Shown in pieces: positions 42,011 to 52,696 of a stretch of DNA of 64,000 nucleotides. The stretch's first letter is position 1, and every line of letters begins with the position of its first letter. A program made the position numbers and the translations under genes. The notes under the pieces are model-generated. The model was given only the letters and a program-made list of their open reading frames with translations. It was not told the DNA's origin and did no database searches. This DNA comes from Amyelois transitella (Eukaryota; Arthropoda; Insecta; Lepidoptera; Pyralidae), in the NCBI RefSeq assembly GCF_032362555.1, contig NC_083516.1, positions 10,565,001 to 10,629,000 on the forward strand, given 5' to 3'.

Positions 42011-45000
42011 GATTATAAACAGGAAGAAAGTGTTCGACGGCGGAGAGTTGCAGATTGGGAACCTTAAAAGGTAAGACCTTTAAATTATTAGATCAGCATT
42101 TTGGTTGCAAATACTGCTGGGCTGAAGTCACCTTTTCTAGTTAGATGCGGCTGACATACATACATATAATCACGTCTATTATCCCTTGCGGGGTAGACAG
42201 AGCCAACAGTCTTGAAATGACTAATAGGCCACGTTCAGCTTTTTGGCTTGACGATAGAATTGAGATTCACCTAGTGACAGGTTGCTAGTCCATCGCCTAA
42301 AAAAATAAACTCAAGTTTGTAAGCCATGCGGCTGACATCCAATGTTTTTATATCCTGCAACTCAATGAAGATTTCGGAATACGCGTTGGAAGGTTTTCCT
42401 ACTAAGAGGTTTAGTATGGGGTATATTTGATTGATAAGGGAATGTTGTGATGTAAAAGAAGATATTGTGACAGGAAAAGAGAAGGGAATGCTTATATGGT
42501 TTGGTCATGTCGAGAGGATGAATGAAAACAGGTTGACTAAGCAAAATATACAAAGGAAGTGTGAATGGGACTGTTGGAGTGGGAAGGCCTAGACGAACGT
42601 TCCTTGATCAAATCGGAGATGTTCTAGCAAAAGGTCTGGTCAAAAGTACCCGAAACCGACGAGCTTGCATGAAAAGAGTTATGAATGTGGATGAAGTTAA
42701 AGTGTGCAGGGATCGTGGCAAGTTGAAAGATGTTGGTTTCTGTTTACCCATCTAGGAAAGACGCTTTATTTATGTATGTATATTTGATTGAACCCAAAAT
42801 TCTTTGCTTGTGTATCCTGACGACTTTTCATTCTGTACATACATACATACATACACATGATCACGTCTATATCACAAGCGGGGTAGACAGAGCCACCAGT
42901 CTTGAAAAGACTGATACTCGTAGGCCACGCTCAGCTGTTTAGCTTAGTGATAGAATTGAGATTCATTCATTTCATTCTGTACGTGAGGATTAAGTTATTC
43001 CCTGGTCATACCAAATGTTCCAGATGCTTAACGCAGTGGGACCTCACGGGACTAGGAGTCGGCAGCACGCTCGGAGTCGGCACCTACGTCCTGATCGGCT
43101 ACGTGGCTCTCCACTTGGCTGGACCTTCAGTGGTGCTGTCGTTCCTAATCGCTGCTGTAGCTGCCTTGTTAGCAGGTATGTTTTAACTCATTTTGTATTG
43201 GAATAGAATAAAAAAAAATTCAAAATTGGATACAAGGTATCACTCGTTTGACGTCACATCACTTAAATCTAATTATGACTACTACCGCTTCAAAAGCGCG
43301 TGTGTAGAAGAAGCATTTTTACCGGACGTCAATTTACAAATAGATCTCTTAAATCTAAATCGTGGACGAATGCACATTAAAAAACATGACTAATTGTAAA
43401 ATTTATTTTATTCTACTTTAATCTACTTACCATGAAGACTTTCTGCGAAAATAGACCGTTATTAGGTTCCAATAGAACCAGCACTTTTGGTTCTATTACA
43501 TACATATGGTCACGTCTATATCCCTTGTAGGCTAGACAGAGCCAACAGTCTTGAAAGTACAGATAGGCCACGTTCAGCTATTCCCAAAAATTCCCATAAA
43601 AGAATCTCAAGTTTGTAAGCCTATACCTTAGTCGCCTTTTACGACATCCATGGGAAAGTGATGGAGTGGTCCTATTCTTTTTTGTATTGGTGCCGAGAAC
43701 CACAAGGCTGGTTGGTTCTATTCATATGGACAAATTTTGCTTGTAGTTCTGCAGGCTTGTAAACTTCGGATAACGGACATTTCTTGCTGCAACCCACATT
43801 TCTTCATGATTCTCAAACCCTGTAAATTATCTTTTTCAGGTCTTTGTTATGCGGAGCTCGGATCAAGGGTCCCGCGCGCCGGAGCCGCCTACATCTACAC
43901 TTATACAACGATAGGTGAACTCGCTGCCTTCTGCGTGGGCTGGAACAACATCTTAGAGGGATTGTTTAGTAAGCAAATACATATATATATGTATATGTGG
44001 TCACGTATTTACGCCAATAATACAAGGGTACTACTAACACCTCTTAAAGTATTTGGCAAGGTACGAGTATGTATGTAAATCTAACATCAGACGACGATAG
44101 GATAAATAAATACCTACTGTTGTAGTTAGAAGGCAGAAAACTTACATACCGGATAGAATCCAATAGCCATGTCATTAGATGACCAAAATTCTAATAGTTT
44201 TACCAGTTTCGTGAACAAATTTATATAAAATCGTTTTGTTTTTACACCTTGCTTAGTTGTTGCCTTCAATTTCCAGGTACCGCAAGCATAGCCAAGGGCC
44301 TTAGTCTGTGCGTGGACTCTATGACCAACCACTCATTATCAGATTGGTTCACGTCTATAGCTCCAATCTCAGCGGGATTCTTCTCACCGTATTTTGATCT
44401 GCTAGCGTTTTGCGTTGTTTTGCTTGTCGGAGGTGAGTGTTCTCGATCACGTCAGTCTCTTTATAAGACTACACTGTCGGGTAGTCGACTATTTTCTTTG
44501 CTACTACGACAATACTTGGTTAGAGTAGCAAGTACTCCTTTAGGTGCATGATTTAGATTCATTTCTGTATCAGTTTTCAATGAATTTTGTAAAGATACCA
44601 TCATAGAATACTCGTATCTGGCAAACCTATTTAAAATACGCCCCGAATTTTTTATTGTCGTATTTCTATGTCGTGTGGTTCCCGGCATCAATGTAAAAAG
44701 AAGAATAGGACCACTCCATCTCTTCTCTGAGCTCTGCCATCTCATCAGGCTTATAAACTTGGGATTTATCTTAAAGACGAACTAGCAACCTAACACTATT
44801 TGAATATCAGTTCTATCATTAAGCCTTACAGTTGAACGTGGCCTGTCAGTCTTTTAAGACTGCTGGCTCTGTCTATCCTGCAAGGAATATAGATATGATT
44901 ATATGTATGTATTTATGTATATATATTTCTTTCTAATGTGCCCGGTTGTTGGCCATAAAATACGGATTATTTACCAGCATGTGTTTGTTAAAATTCCAGT

Positions 45001-48000
45001 TTTATTAGCGATCGGAGTGAAAGAGTCGACTACTGTGAACAATGTTCTGACTGCGCTCAATATGCTAGTCATCGGGTTCATCATTATCGCCGGAGCTGTC
45101 AAAGGTATTTTTTACATTTTATTTTTCCTTTCCTTCAACACTCTTGATTTATTCTGTCAGCAATACTGTGCATTTCCACGGCTCAAGATTAGAAATTGTA
45201 TTGAAGGTAAAATAAACGTTTGTAACGTAAGAGATCTACAAGATCATTGCCTATCTTATCATCTTCTAAATTTTTATTAATTATCATGGGACATTTCAAC
45301 ATCACTTAATAATTGTCATATATTTTGTTTAAACGACGTTGGTTGACGTCAAATAAATTATTAAAAATTGAGTTTATTATCGCTCCCCAAGCGTAAGCGC
45401 AGAAGCGGTAACAAATTGCACTGCAGCATTTTCTTTAATAACGTCAACTTTACAATTATCCAAACTTAGTATTGGTGCCGTGTGGTTCCCGGCACCAATA
45501 CAAAAAAGAATAGGACCACTCCATCTCTTTCCCATGGATGTCGTAAAAGACGACTAAGTGATAGGCTTACAAAATTGGGATTCTTTTTAGGCGAATCTCA
45601 ACTCTATCATGAAGCCAAATAGCTGAACGTGGCCTATCAGTCTTTTTAAGAATGTTGGCTCTTTCTACCCCACAAGGGATATAGACGTGACCATATGGAT
45701 GGATGGATAAGATATAATGTGGCCGGTCTTAAATTATTCACGAGAAAGGTCCACTAACATAATTTAACTTTAATTTTCAGCTGACAGTGGAAATTGGTAT
45801 ATAGCATCAGCGGACGTGCCTGAGAACTATGGTTCTGGTGGGTTTTTCCCGTATGGGGTGTGGGGGACTTTGAGGGGAGCAGCCGTCTGCTTCTACGGCT
45901 TCGTGGGGTTTGATACCATCGCGGCTGCAGGTGAAGAGGTAACATTTAAGATTCGCTTGATATTTTAATGCTTCCTTACGTTCTTTTGTTCTTTCAATAT
46001 TGATTAAGACATTTGTCTTCCATCTCACCTGATGGTAAGTAACGATGAAGACGAAGTAGTTACATGCCTATCTAAGAGATACCCATTACATACATACATA
46101 TAATCACGTCTATGTCCCATGCGGGGTAGAAAGAGCCAACAGTTTTGTAAAGACTGATAGGCCACGTTCAGCTATTTGGCTTTAAGATAGAATTGAGATT
46201 CAAATAGTGATTTTATTGTTACCATTATTTCTTCGCTCCTATTATAATAGTTGCAGCGTGATGATAAATAGATCCTTCCTAAATCCTCCTTTGATAAATG
46301 GTCTATTAAACACAAAAAGAATTTTTCAATTCGAACCAGTAGTTCCTTTAGCTTAGCGCGTTTAAACAAACAAACTCTTCAGCTTTATAATATTTGATAG
46401 ATCCTAGCTCTCCCTTTAAACCTTTACTAGAAACTTTTATATACTGTTTCAGACACGGAACCCACGCGATAACGTACCAATATCAATCCTGTTGACCCTG
46501 GTAATAGCGTTCTTCACGTATTCCAGCGTGGCTATAGTGGTCACTATGATGACGCCGTACTATCTGCAGGTAAGTTAAATTTATTATTTATGTCTATTGG
46601 CGACGTCAATAGAAAAAAGAATAGGATCACTCCATCTCTTTCCTATGGATGTCGTAAAAGGCGGCTAAGGGATAGGCTTATAAACTTGAGATTCATCTTT
46701 TAAGCGATACATATGGTCACGTCTATATCCCTTGCGGGGCAGACAGAGCCACCAATCTTGAAAAGACTGAATGGCCACGTTCAGCTATTTGGCTTAATGA
46801 TAGAATTGAGATTCAAATAGTGACAGGTTGCATGCCCGTCACCTAAAAAAGAATCTCAAGTTTGTAAGCCTATCCCTTAGTTGCCTTTTACGACATCCTT
46901 GAGAAAGAGATGGAGTGCCGTGTGGTTCCCGGCACCAATACAAAAAATAATAAATAATACCATTTCTATTTCTACTAGGACATTTGCATATACGTTCAAA
47001 ATGTGTTTTATCAAACATTTTAGGATACCACATCACCCGTGGCCGGCGCTTTCTCCCAAGTTGGCATGGACTGGGCTTGGTGGATTGTTTCTATAGGCAC
47101 GATCTTTGCAATTTCTGCCAGGTAAGATATATATATGTGCCGTGTGGTTCCCGGCACCAATAAAAAAAAAAAAAAAGAATAGGACCACTCCATCTCTCTC
47201 CCATGGATGTCGTAAAAGGATAGGACTAAAGGATAGGCTTACAAACTTGGGATTCTTTTTTAGGCGACAGGCTAGCAACCTGTCATTATTTGAATCTCAA
47301 TTCTATCATTAAGCCAAATAGCTGAACGTGGCCTTTCAGTCTTTCCAAGACTGTTGGCTCTGTCTACCCCGTAAGGGATATAGACGTGATGATATGTATG
47401 TATGTATGTAAGATATATATCTTCACATTGCATTGAAATAGTAAGAACCGAGAAAAATATACATATATTGTCATTGTGTCTGGTAATGGGCAGAACAGGG
47501 CAGAAAATTGCAGCCTTTACTGTCCTTGTATCAAAACTTGAAATACCAATCTTACTACCAGTATTAATACAGTTAATTTTAAATTACACTCCTTAGATGG
47601 TAAAAATACCGTGATACTACAGAAAGTCCTTTGTGGTTTACATGGTTTTATTTGTCTATTCCTAAATTCATTATCTGAATTCTCTCAATTCTATCATTAA
47701 GCCAAATAGCTGAGCGTGGCCTATCAGTCTTTTCAAGACTGTTGGTTCTGTCTACACCACAAGGGATATAGACGTGACCATATGTACCTATGTATTTGAA
47801 TTCTTTCCATCCTCATTTCAGTCTTTACGGACCGCTGTTCCCCCTGCCCCGCCTTCTTTACGCAATGTCCTCTGACGGTCTCTTCATAAGATTCTTTCAG
47901 AGAGTGTCCAAACGCGACTCTCCTGTTATCGCCACATTGGCTTCTTCAGCTGTTATAGGTAAGATTACTTCTTTTCTATATTTGTTAATTGACGTCCTAT

Positions 48001-51000
48001 GAAAATGCTGCAGTGTAGTTTGTTCCGCCGCTTCTTCTACACATGCGCTTTGGAAGCGGTAGTAGTTATAATTAGATTTAAGTGATGTGACGTCAATAAG
48101 TGATACCTTGTATCCAATTTTGAAAATAAATCTATTCTATTCTATTTTAGTTTAATTTTTAAAGGGATAATATGACTGCCACACTTATCAGCTAACAGCT
48201 AAAACCAAGGCTATTGAATTAAAGATTCTTTTACGCGATGGGCTAGTTACTTGCCACTATTGAATCTCAATTTCATAAGATTACAAATTCTTTTAGTTTT
48301 ATTTTTAAAGGGATAATATGACTGACACACTTATCAAATTACAGCTAAAACCAAGGCTATTGAATTAAAGATTCTTTTACGCGATGGGCTAGTTACTTGC
48401 CACTATTGAATCTCAATTTCATAAGATTACAAATTCTTTTAGTTTTATTTTTTAAGGGATAATATGACTGACACACTTAACAACTTACAGCTAAAACCAA
48501 GCCTATTGAATTTAAGACTCTTTTACGCGATGGGCTAGCTACTTGTCTCTATTGTATCTCAATTTCATCATTAACATCCCGTCATTAATCTTGGTTATCC
48601 TGTAAGAAAGAAAGATGTGTTTATGTGTGTATGCGCACTCGTTTGGAAGAAATTTTCAAAGTCCGTTTTGCTCAGAATAAACATCTGAATTAAATTTTTC
48701 TGCGTTTGCACAAATCATGTATGATTCTAAGATTGAAGACATCCAGATGCGCGTGGCTCTCAATGCGTAAAACGAGATATTTCATCTTTTAACGTGACAA
48801 TTTATGGAAATCTCCCCAAGTTATTCATACATACCTATGTGGTTTCTGCTATATGTTGTCTGTTACACTGATATTTTTTCTCGCCAGCTGTCCTGTCTTC
48901 AGTGATGGAATTGGACCAAATGCTGATGATGCTGTGTATTGGAACACTCCTATCTTACACCTCGGTTGCGGTGTGCGTCCTATTGCTAAGGTATATTTTT
49001 ATAATAGAATTTATACAGGCGGCCTCTGTGGCGCAGCGGTAGTTCGCTTGTCTGCGACACCGGAGGTCCCGGGTTCGAATCCCGGCCAGAGCATGATGAG
49101 AAAAGAACTTTTCTGATTGGCCTGGGTCTTGGATGTTTATCTATATAAGTATTTATTATAAAATATAGTATCGTTGAGTTAGTATCTCGTAACACAAGTT
49201 TCTAACTTACTTCGAGAATAACTCAATCTGTGTGTAATTTGTCCTGTATATATTATTTTTTTTTTATTTATAATGTGGTAGTAAAACTAGAAAACCAATT
49301 TAGTCGCTGTAACGTAGTTAATATTTACCTGAACGAATTGGTAGTATTTTTAGGAGCTTGATAAATGTACTTTTACTAAAAATTTACTCATATAAGTAGT
49401 TCATTTATTACAAGTTCAACAGATAAACAGTAAACTTATTTTTCTAAAATGTATTAACGTTTTCTATCAAATCACAAAAAATCCATTTTTGTTTCAGGTA
49501 CCGATCAGATGACCCTTTCATCAAATCAAGCAAACTGAGCATAATTTTTGGCTGCGGACTAAAAGAGCCTTCAAAATTCACAACGCGCGTTATTATATAT
49601 GCTCTCCTGTTATTCAGTAAGTCGTCATTATTTTTTTTCTATAGCATATATTTAGGCCTTCAATTTTCGGTGAAATACGAACATATCGGAATAGACTATC
49701 GAATTAGTACGAATTTTATGTACCACAGGTTATAAAATATAATATTCATTCATAAAAACTAAAATTTATCGGATTTGTAATTCGTACTAGAAAATTACAC
49801 TTTTGATTCTGCAATGTGTTTCCGTGCCGTTTGGTTCCTGGAACCAATAAAAAAAGAAAAGGACCACTCCATTTCGTTCCCATGGATGTCGTAAAAGGCG
49901 ACTAAGGGATAGGTTTATATGTAAAAATGGGATTCTTCTTTTTGGCGATGGGCAAGCAACCTGTCACTATTTGAATCTCAATTCTATCAAGCCAAACGTG
50001 GCCTATCGGTCTTTTCAAGATTGTCGGCTCTGTCTACCCCGCAGGGGATATAGACGTGATTATATGTATGATTCTGCGATAAAAATGAATTTCTTTTACA
50101 GTTTGCGTTTGCCTGAGTTCGGCCCTGGTTCTGCTTTACGCGAAAAATGCCCTGATACCAGTTTTAGTATTGCATCTTGTCGCATTGATAATTATTTTCG
50201 TGATGTGCTGCCAGCCTAAGATCGTGGAAGACTTCGCTTCTAAGGTATTAATTATCATTTCAATCTCATACACAAATTGCAATGATCATTTAATATCTGA
50301 AGCCGTTCGGCATTCTTCGCCAGACGCGGAATAGTTATAGGACATTAATAAAAACTAAGTATAAGTAAAAATATATAAGACACCAAGAAATACCCTTAGT
50401 GCTTGGCAAAATTGTAACGATGAACTGCTTTTTACTATCTAATATGACACCACTTAACTAATAGACCCATAAACGATTAAAGATTTCTTAAGATTTTACC
50501 AGTCTGTACTTATCTTAAGGTCAAATCTGCATCATAATTCCATGCAATTTCAAATAAATATTATTTATCTTAATAGTACATTCCCTTTTTATCAAACTGT
50601 AGATACTACAGTAACTTTATAACTTTATCGATAAACCATTGAGTTCAGTAACTTGAACGAGAATCTCATTACAAGATTAGACCAATATTCCAATCATTCA
50701 ATAACTGGGCTTATTGTAAACAGTACTCTTAATCATTTACTTGTTTCAGACACCATTGGTACCACTTATCCCATGCCTTAGTATATATGTAAATATTCAC
50801 TTAATGACGCTCATAAACATACAGACTTGGATCAGGGTCTTCGTTTGGATGCTGATAGGTAAGTGAATACAAAATAAAAAGTTGGATTAAATTATACTCA
50901 AATTTAAGTTTCGAGCATGATAATATTATGTGATTTTCGATTGCAGGTATACCTGTTTATATAATCTGCGTATGTTGTAAAAAAGATACAAATAATTTAG

Positions 51001-52400
51001 AAGGAAATATGAAAACTTTTGTTCATGTCAACAAGAATGGAAAAGCTCCTGTTCAAATTGTGGTAGAATCGCCCACACCTCCAAGTAGCAAAAGAATAAA
51101 TGATTTTGGAGCATTCGTTGGGAATCCCGATGAAATGCAAGAAATAAAATCAGATGACTTGGATGAAATAAGCGAAGAAGTTGACGAAAAACCAGCTATC
51201 AAAGAAGAAATTATTGTTCATCATGCTATTTATGAAAACAGTGAAGAGAAGGAAGCAAAAATAATTGATTTATTAGATCAGGTATTGCAGGCAGAAGAAG
51301 ATAGATATGGGGAAGAATTAAAAGATGTAGACGAAACGAACATTGATAATACGGATGATACAGTTGTTCACAGGAAGTCATTAAGTGAACTGTCTGATGC
51401 TGGGTCCGACGCATCTTTTGGTAATCAAGTATTATCTAAATATGATGTAATTGCTCAAGTGCACAGAGAAGATTTGACTATTGTCAGTGAAGAAGAAGAA
51501 CGACACGATATAGTAGACGATAATAAGGAAAATATAGAAATGGAAGAATATGAACAAGTGACTGCCTTCAACGACAGTGAAACAAACTCAAGGACAGACG
51601 AATCAGGATATTCTGATACAATACTCGATAAGACTGGTTTAAATGACTCTGCAGAAAATGTGAAAGAAGATGCACCTTATATACCACCTCCACCCCCACT
51701 TGATGAAGAATACTTTGCTAGGCCAACATTTCATAAATTTTACTCAATGCCAAAGGTACCTAGTAAAGCATCTATAACCCCGTCGATTATACCGGACGAA
51801 GAACGCCAACCACCAAGAGAAAGTTTGCAATCAAACAGCTCTCACGGCGATGGAACTATCGTGTTCGGCAGCGACAGGCAAATCCATTTTATGTCGAAAT
51901 TAAGTAATATATATGCGAACAAATTAAATCCGAATGATGAGCAAGAACAAAGAAAACGATCACATTCAACTGGCAATGTGGCGGAAGGAACTGATTTAGG
52001 TGTAGCTAGTCGACCGTTAATTTTTAAAGATTTGAATAAGGAGTTTTTAGAGAAGAAAGGTATGGATTTGCGACCCGTTAAATTAGAGGAAGAAAAAGGC
52101 ACAGAATCTAACGAACCACTGACAGAAGACGGGGAAGATTTAAGTATGACGAGAGACGAATTAAAATCTAAATTGACCACAATATTTGCATCTGGTGGTA
52201 CGAAACTCGTAAAGCCAAGACTAATGAAATCTAATCCACCAACACCTGAAGATGCTTATCAGACTGAGACATCTAGTACTGATAGTATACCTAAGATAAC
52301 AAAAGAAAACAAAAACGATACACTATCAAGACAGAGAGCCAAATTTGGAGAAGTTTTAAATTCATTCCGACTAAGTTTCAACAATGACGATCTAGTGTAA
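41985..52400 (+). CDS. Cationic amino acid transporter (SLC7/CAT family) with long tail
   Basis: Carries lysine/arginine-type amino acids across a membrane. Coding exons: 41985-42070, 43024-43175, 43840-43968, 44277-44432, 45000-45104, 45781-45938, 46453-46569, 47024-47121, 47822-47958, 48888-48990, 49498-49616, 50102-50244, 50750-50858, 50947-52400. All have GT-AG borders and join in phase: 3,066 nt, 1,021 residues. Residues 1-558 are a multi-span transporter: [15 protein letters not shown] in the first span, [20 protein letters not shown] (Glu kept as in known CATs), [17 protein letters not shown] (to 262), [20 protein letters not shown], and the last spans to VPVYIICVC. Residues 559-1021 are one exon: acidic, Ser-rich, with PPPPPL near 782 and an RKRSHSTG phospho-type motif. 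Typical CATs have about 600-650 residues. Start: only ATG in phase in exon 2. Confidence 0.93.
42150..42325 (-). repeat. Family A repeat in transporter intron
   Basis: TACATACATATAATCACGTC start, GGTTGCTAGTCCATCGCC block, truncated before the head. Confidence 0.7.
42380..42785 (+). pseudogene. LINE-T retrotransposon 3' coding region
   Basis: The longest LINE-T piece here. With frame changes it reads [20 protein letters not shown], then [34 protein letters not shown] and [10 protein letters not shown], ending in a TATGTATGTATA tail. FGHVERM and the basic GRPRRTF block are typical of the C-terminus of non-LTR reverse transcriptase proteins. It lies in an intron of the transporter gene, same strand. 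Confidence 0.65.
42838..42980 (-). repeat. Family A 3' half in transporter intron
   Basis: ACATACATACATACACATGA start, then ACAAGCGGGGTAGACAGAG, ending near TTGAGATTCATTC, about 40 bp before the exon at 43024. Confidence 0.7.
43195..43335 (-). pseudogene. LINE 3' tail (TTCTA-type) in transporter intron
   Basis: AATTGGATACAAGGTATCAC, GACGTCACATCACTTAAATC, CTACTACCGCTTCAAAAGCG: the reverse complement of the tail at 48005-48145. It is the 3' end of a non-LTR element with an A/T-rich pentamer tail. Confidence 0.55.
43497..43712 (-). repeat. Family A repeat in transporter intron
   Basis: TACATACATATGGTCACGTC start to GAGAACCACAAGGC, with a deletion in the middle. Confidence 0.7.
44665..44918 (+). 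repeat. Family A repeat in transporter intron
   Basis: GTCGTGTGGTTCCCGGCATC head, diverged middle, tail ATATGTATGTATTTATG. Confidence 0.7.
45285..45468 (-). pseudogene. LINE 3' tail (GACAATTATTAAGTG-type)
   Basis: CACTTAATAATTGTCATATA, GTTGGTTGACGTCAAATAAA, AAGCGCAGAAGCGGTAACAA, TTGCACTGCAGCATTTTC. Repeated at 56.5 and 61.1 kb and in part at 55.3 kb. Orientation inferred from the related 48.0-kb copy. Confidence 0.5.
45473..45715 (+). repeat. Family A repeat in transporter intron
   Basis: GGTGCCGTGTGGTTCCCGGC head, full 3' half; tail is GGATGGATGGAT in place of the usual TATG units. Confidence 0.75.
46087..46400. repeat. Family A fragment joined to a Lep1-like fragment
   Basis: Family A minus to about 46210 (CATACATATAATCACGTCTA), then a Lep1-like 3' part (ATTTCTTCGCTCCTATTATA, CGTTTAAACAAACAAACTC, TTTATAATATTTGATAG), about 50 bp before the exon at 46453. 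Confidence 0.6.
46605..46950. repeat. Family A copies in opposite orientations
   Basis: Plus fragment about 46608-46705, minus copy about 46706-46913, then a plus head (GTGCCGTGTGGTTCCCGGCA) at 46916-46950. Ends about 70 bp before the exon at 47024. Confidence 0.65.
47135..47415 (+). repeat. Family A repeat, full length
   Basis: Starts 15 bp after the exon 9 donor region (GTGCCGTGTGGTTCCCGGCA), ends in TATGTATGTATGTATG. Confidence 0.8.
47680..47797 (+). repeat. Family A 3' half
   Basis: TTCTCTCAATTCTATCATTA to TGTACCTATG; ends about 25 bp before the exon at 47822. Confidence 0.7.
48005..48146 (+). pseudogene. LINE 3' tail (TTCTA-type) in transporter intron
   Basis: TAGTTTGTTCCGCCGCTTCT, GACGTCAATAAGTGATACCT, TTGAAAATAAATC then (TATTC)n. 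Inverted partner of 43195-43335. Confidence 0.6.
48150..48600 (+). repeat. 146-bp tandem repeat, three units, in transporter intron
   Basis: The block AAGGGATAATATGACTG recurs with its GGG at 48164, 48310 and 48456, a constant 146-bp period. Each unit contains GCGATGGGCTAG and TATTGAATCTCAATTTCAT, so the unit derives from part of family A. Confidence 0.8.
49018..49268 (+). repeat. Family B tRNA-headed SINE in transporter intron
   Basis: GGCGGCCTCTGTGGCGCAGC head with GGGTTCGAATCCCGGCCAGA, tail TTATTTTTTTTTTATTTA. It starts about 28 bp after the exon 11 donor. Confidence 0.8.
49822..50070 (+). repeat. Family A repeat in transporter intron
   Basis: CCGTGCCGTTTGGTTCCTGG head; ends TATATGTATG about 30 bp before the exon at 50102. 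Confidence 0.75.
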
Positions 52401-52524
52401 AACGAACAATGTAATCATTTAAGTTACTTTAAATTCGGGTATGTGTACCTAGTCTTATGATTAAGTGCCTTATTAATCAGTATTGTGTAAATGTGCCTTC
52501 AGTGTAGAATCAGCAACGATACGA

Positions 52525-52530
52525 ATTAAA
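52525..52530 (+). terminator. Candidate poly(A) signal of the transporter gene
   Basis: ATTAAA, 125 bp past the stop; the commonest variant of AATAAA. No AATAAA occurs on the plus strand in the first 200 bp after the stop. Confidence 0.4.
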
Positions 52531-52645
52531 GATGGCGATTACTCACGTTTACCAGTGGAGTTAACTGATCAGTGTACAGTTCATGTTAAAGACTGATGTG
52601 AGCATGTTTGTATGTGGAATGAAACAGTGAATTATGAAACTAAAT

Positions 52646-52651
52646 TTTATT
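52646..52651 (-). terminator. Poly(A) signal of the minus-strand gene
   Basis: AATAAA on the minus strand, 46 bp past the stop codon at 52697-52699. The two convergent genes thus end within about 120 bp of each other. Confidence 0.6.
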
Positions 52652-52696
52652 ACAAATACAATCATTAGAAAACAATAACCACGAAGAGTTTCAATG

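Noticed and set aside
43015..43206. Independent ORFs over transporter exons (for example at 43015-43206 and 48853-49116)
   Set aside because: They are other-frame shadows of transporter exons 3 and 11; the spliced frame explains the conserved residues.
48150..48600. CRISPR-like array
   Set aside because: The 146-bp units have no short repeat/unique spacer pattern and the genome is eukaryotic.
51226..51414. Antisense ORFs within the transporter tail exon
   Set aside because: No motif or splice support; produced by the acidic-codon bias of the sense strand.
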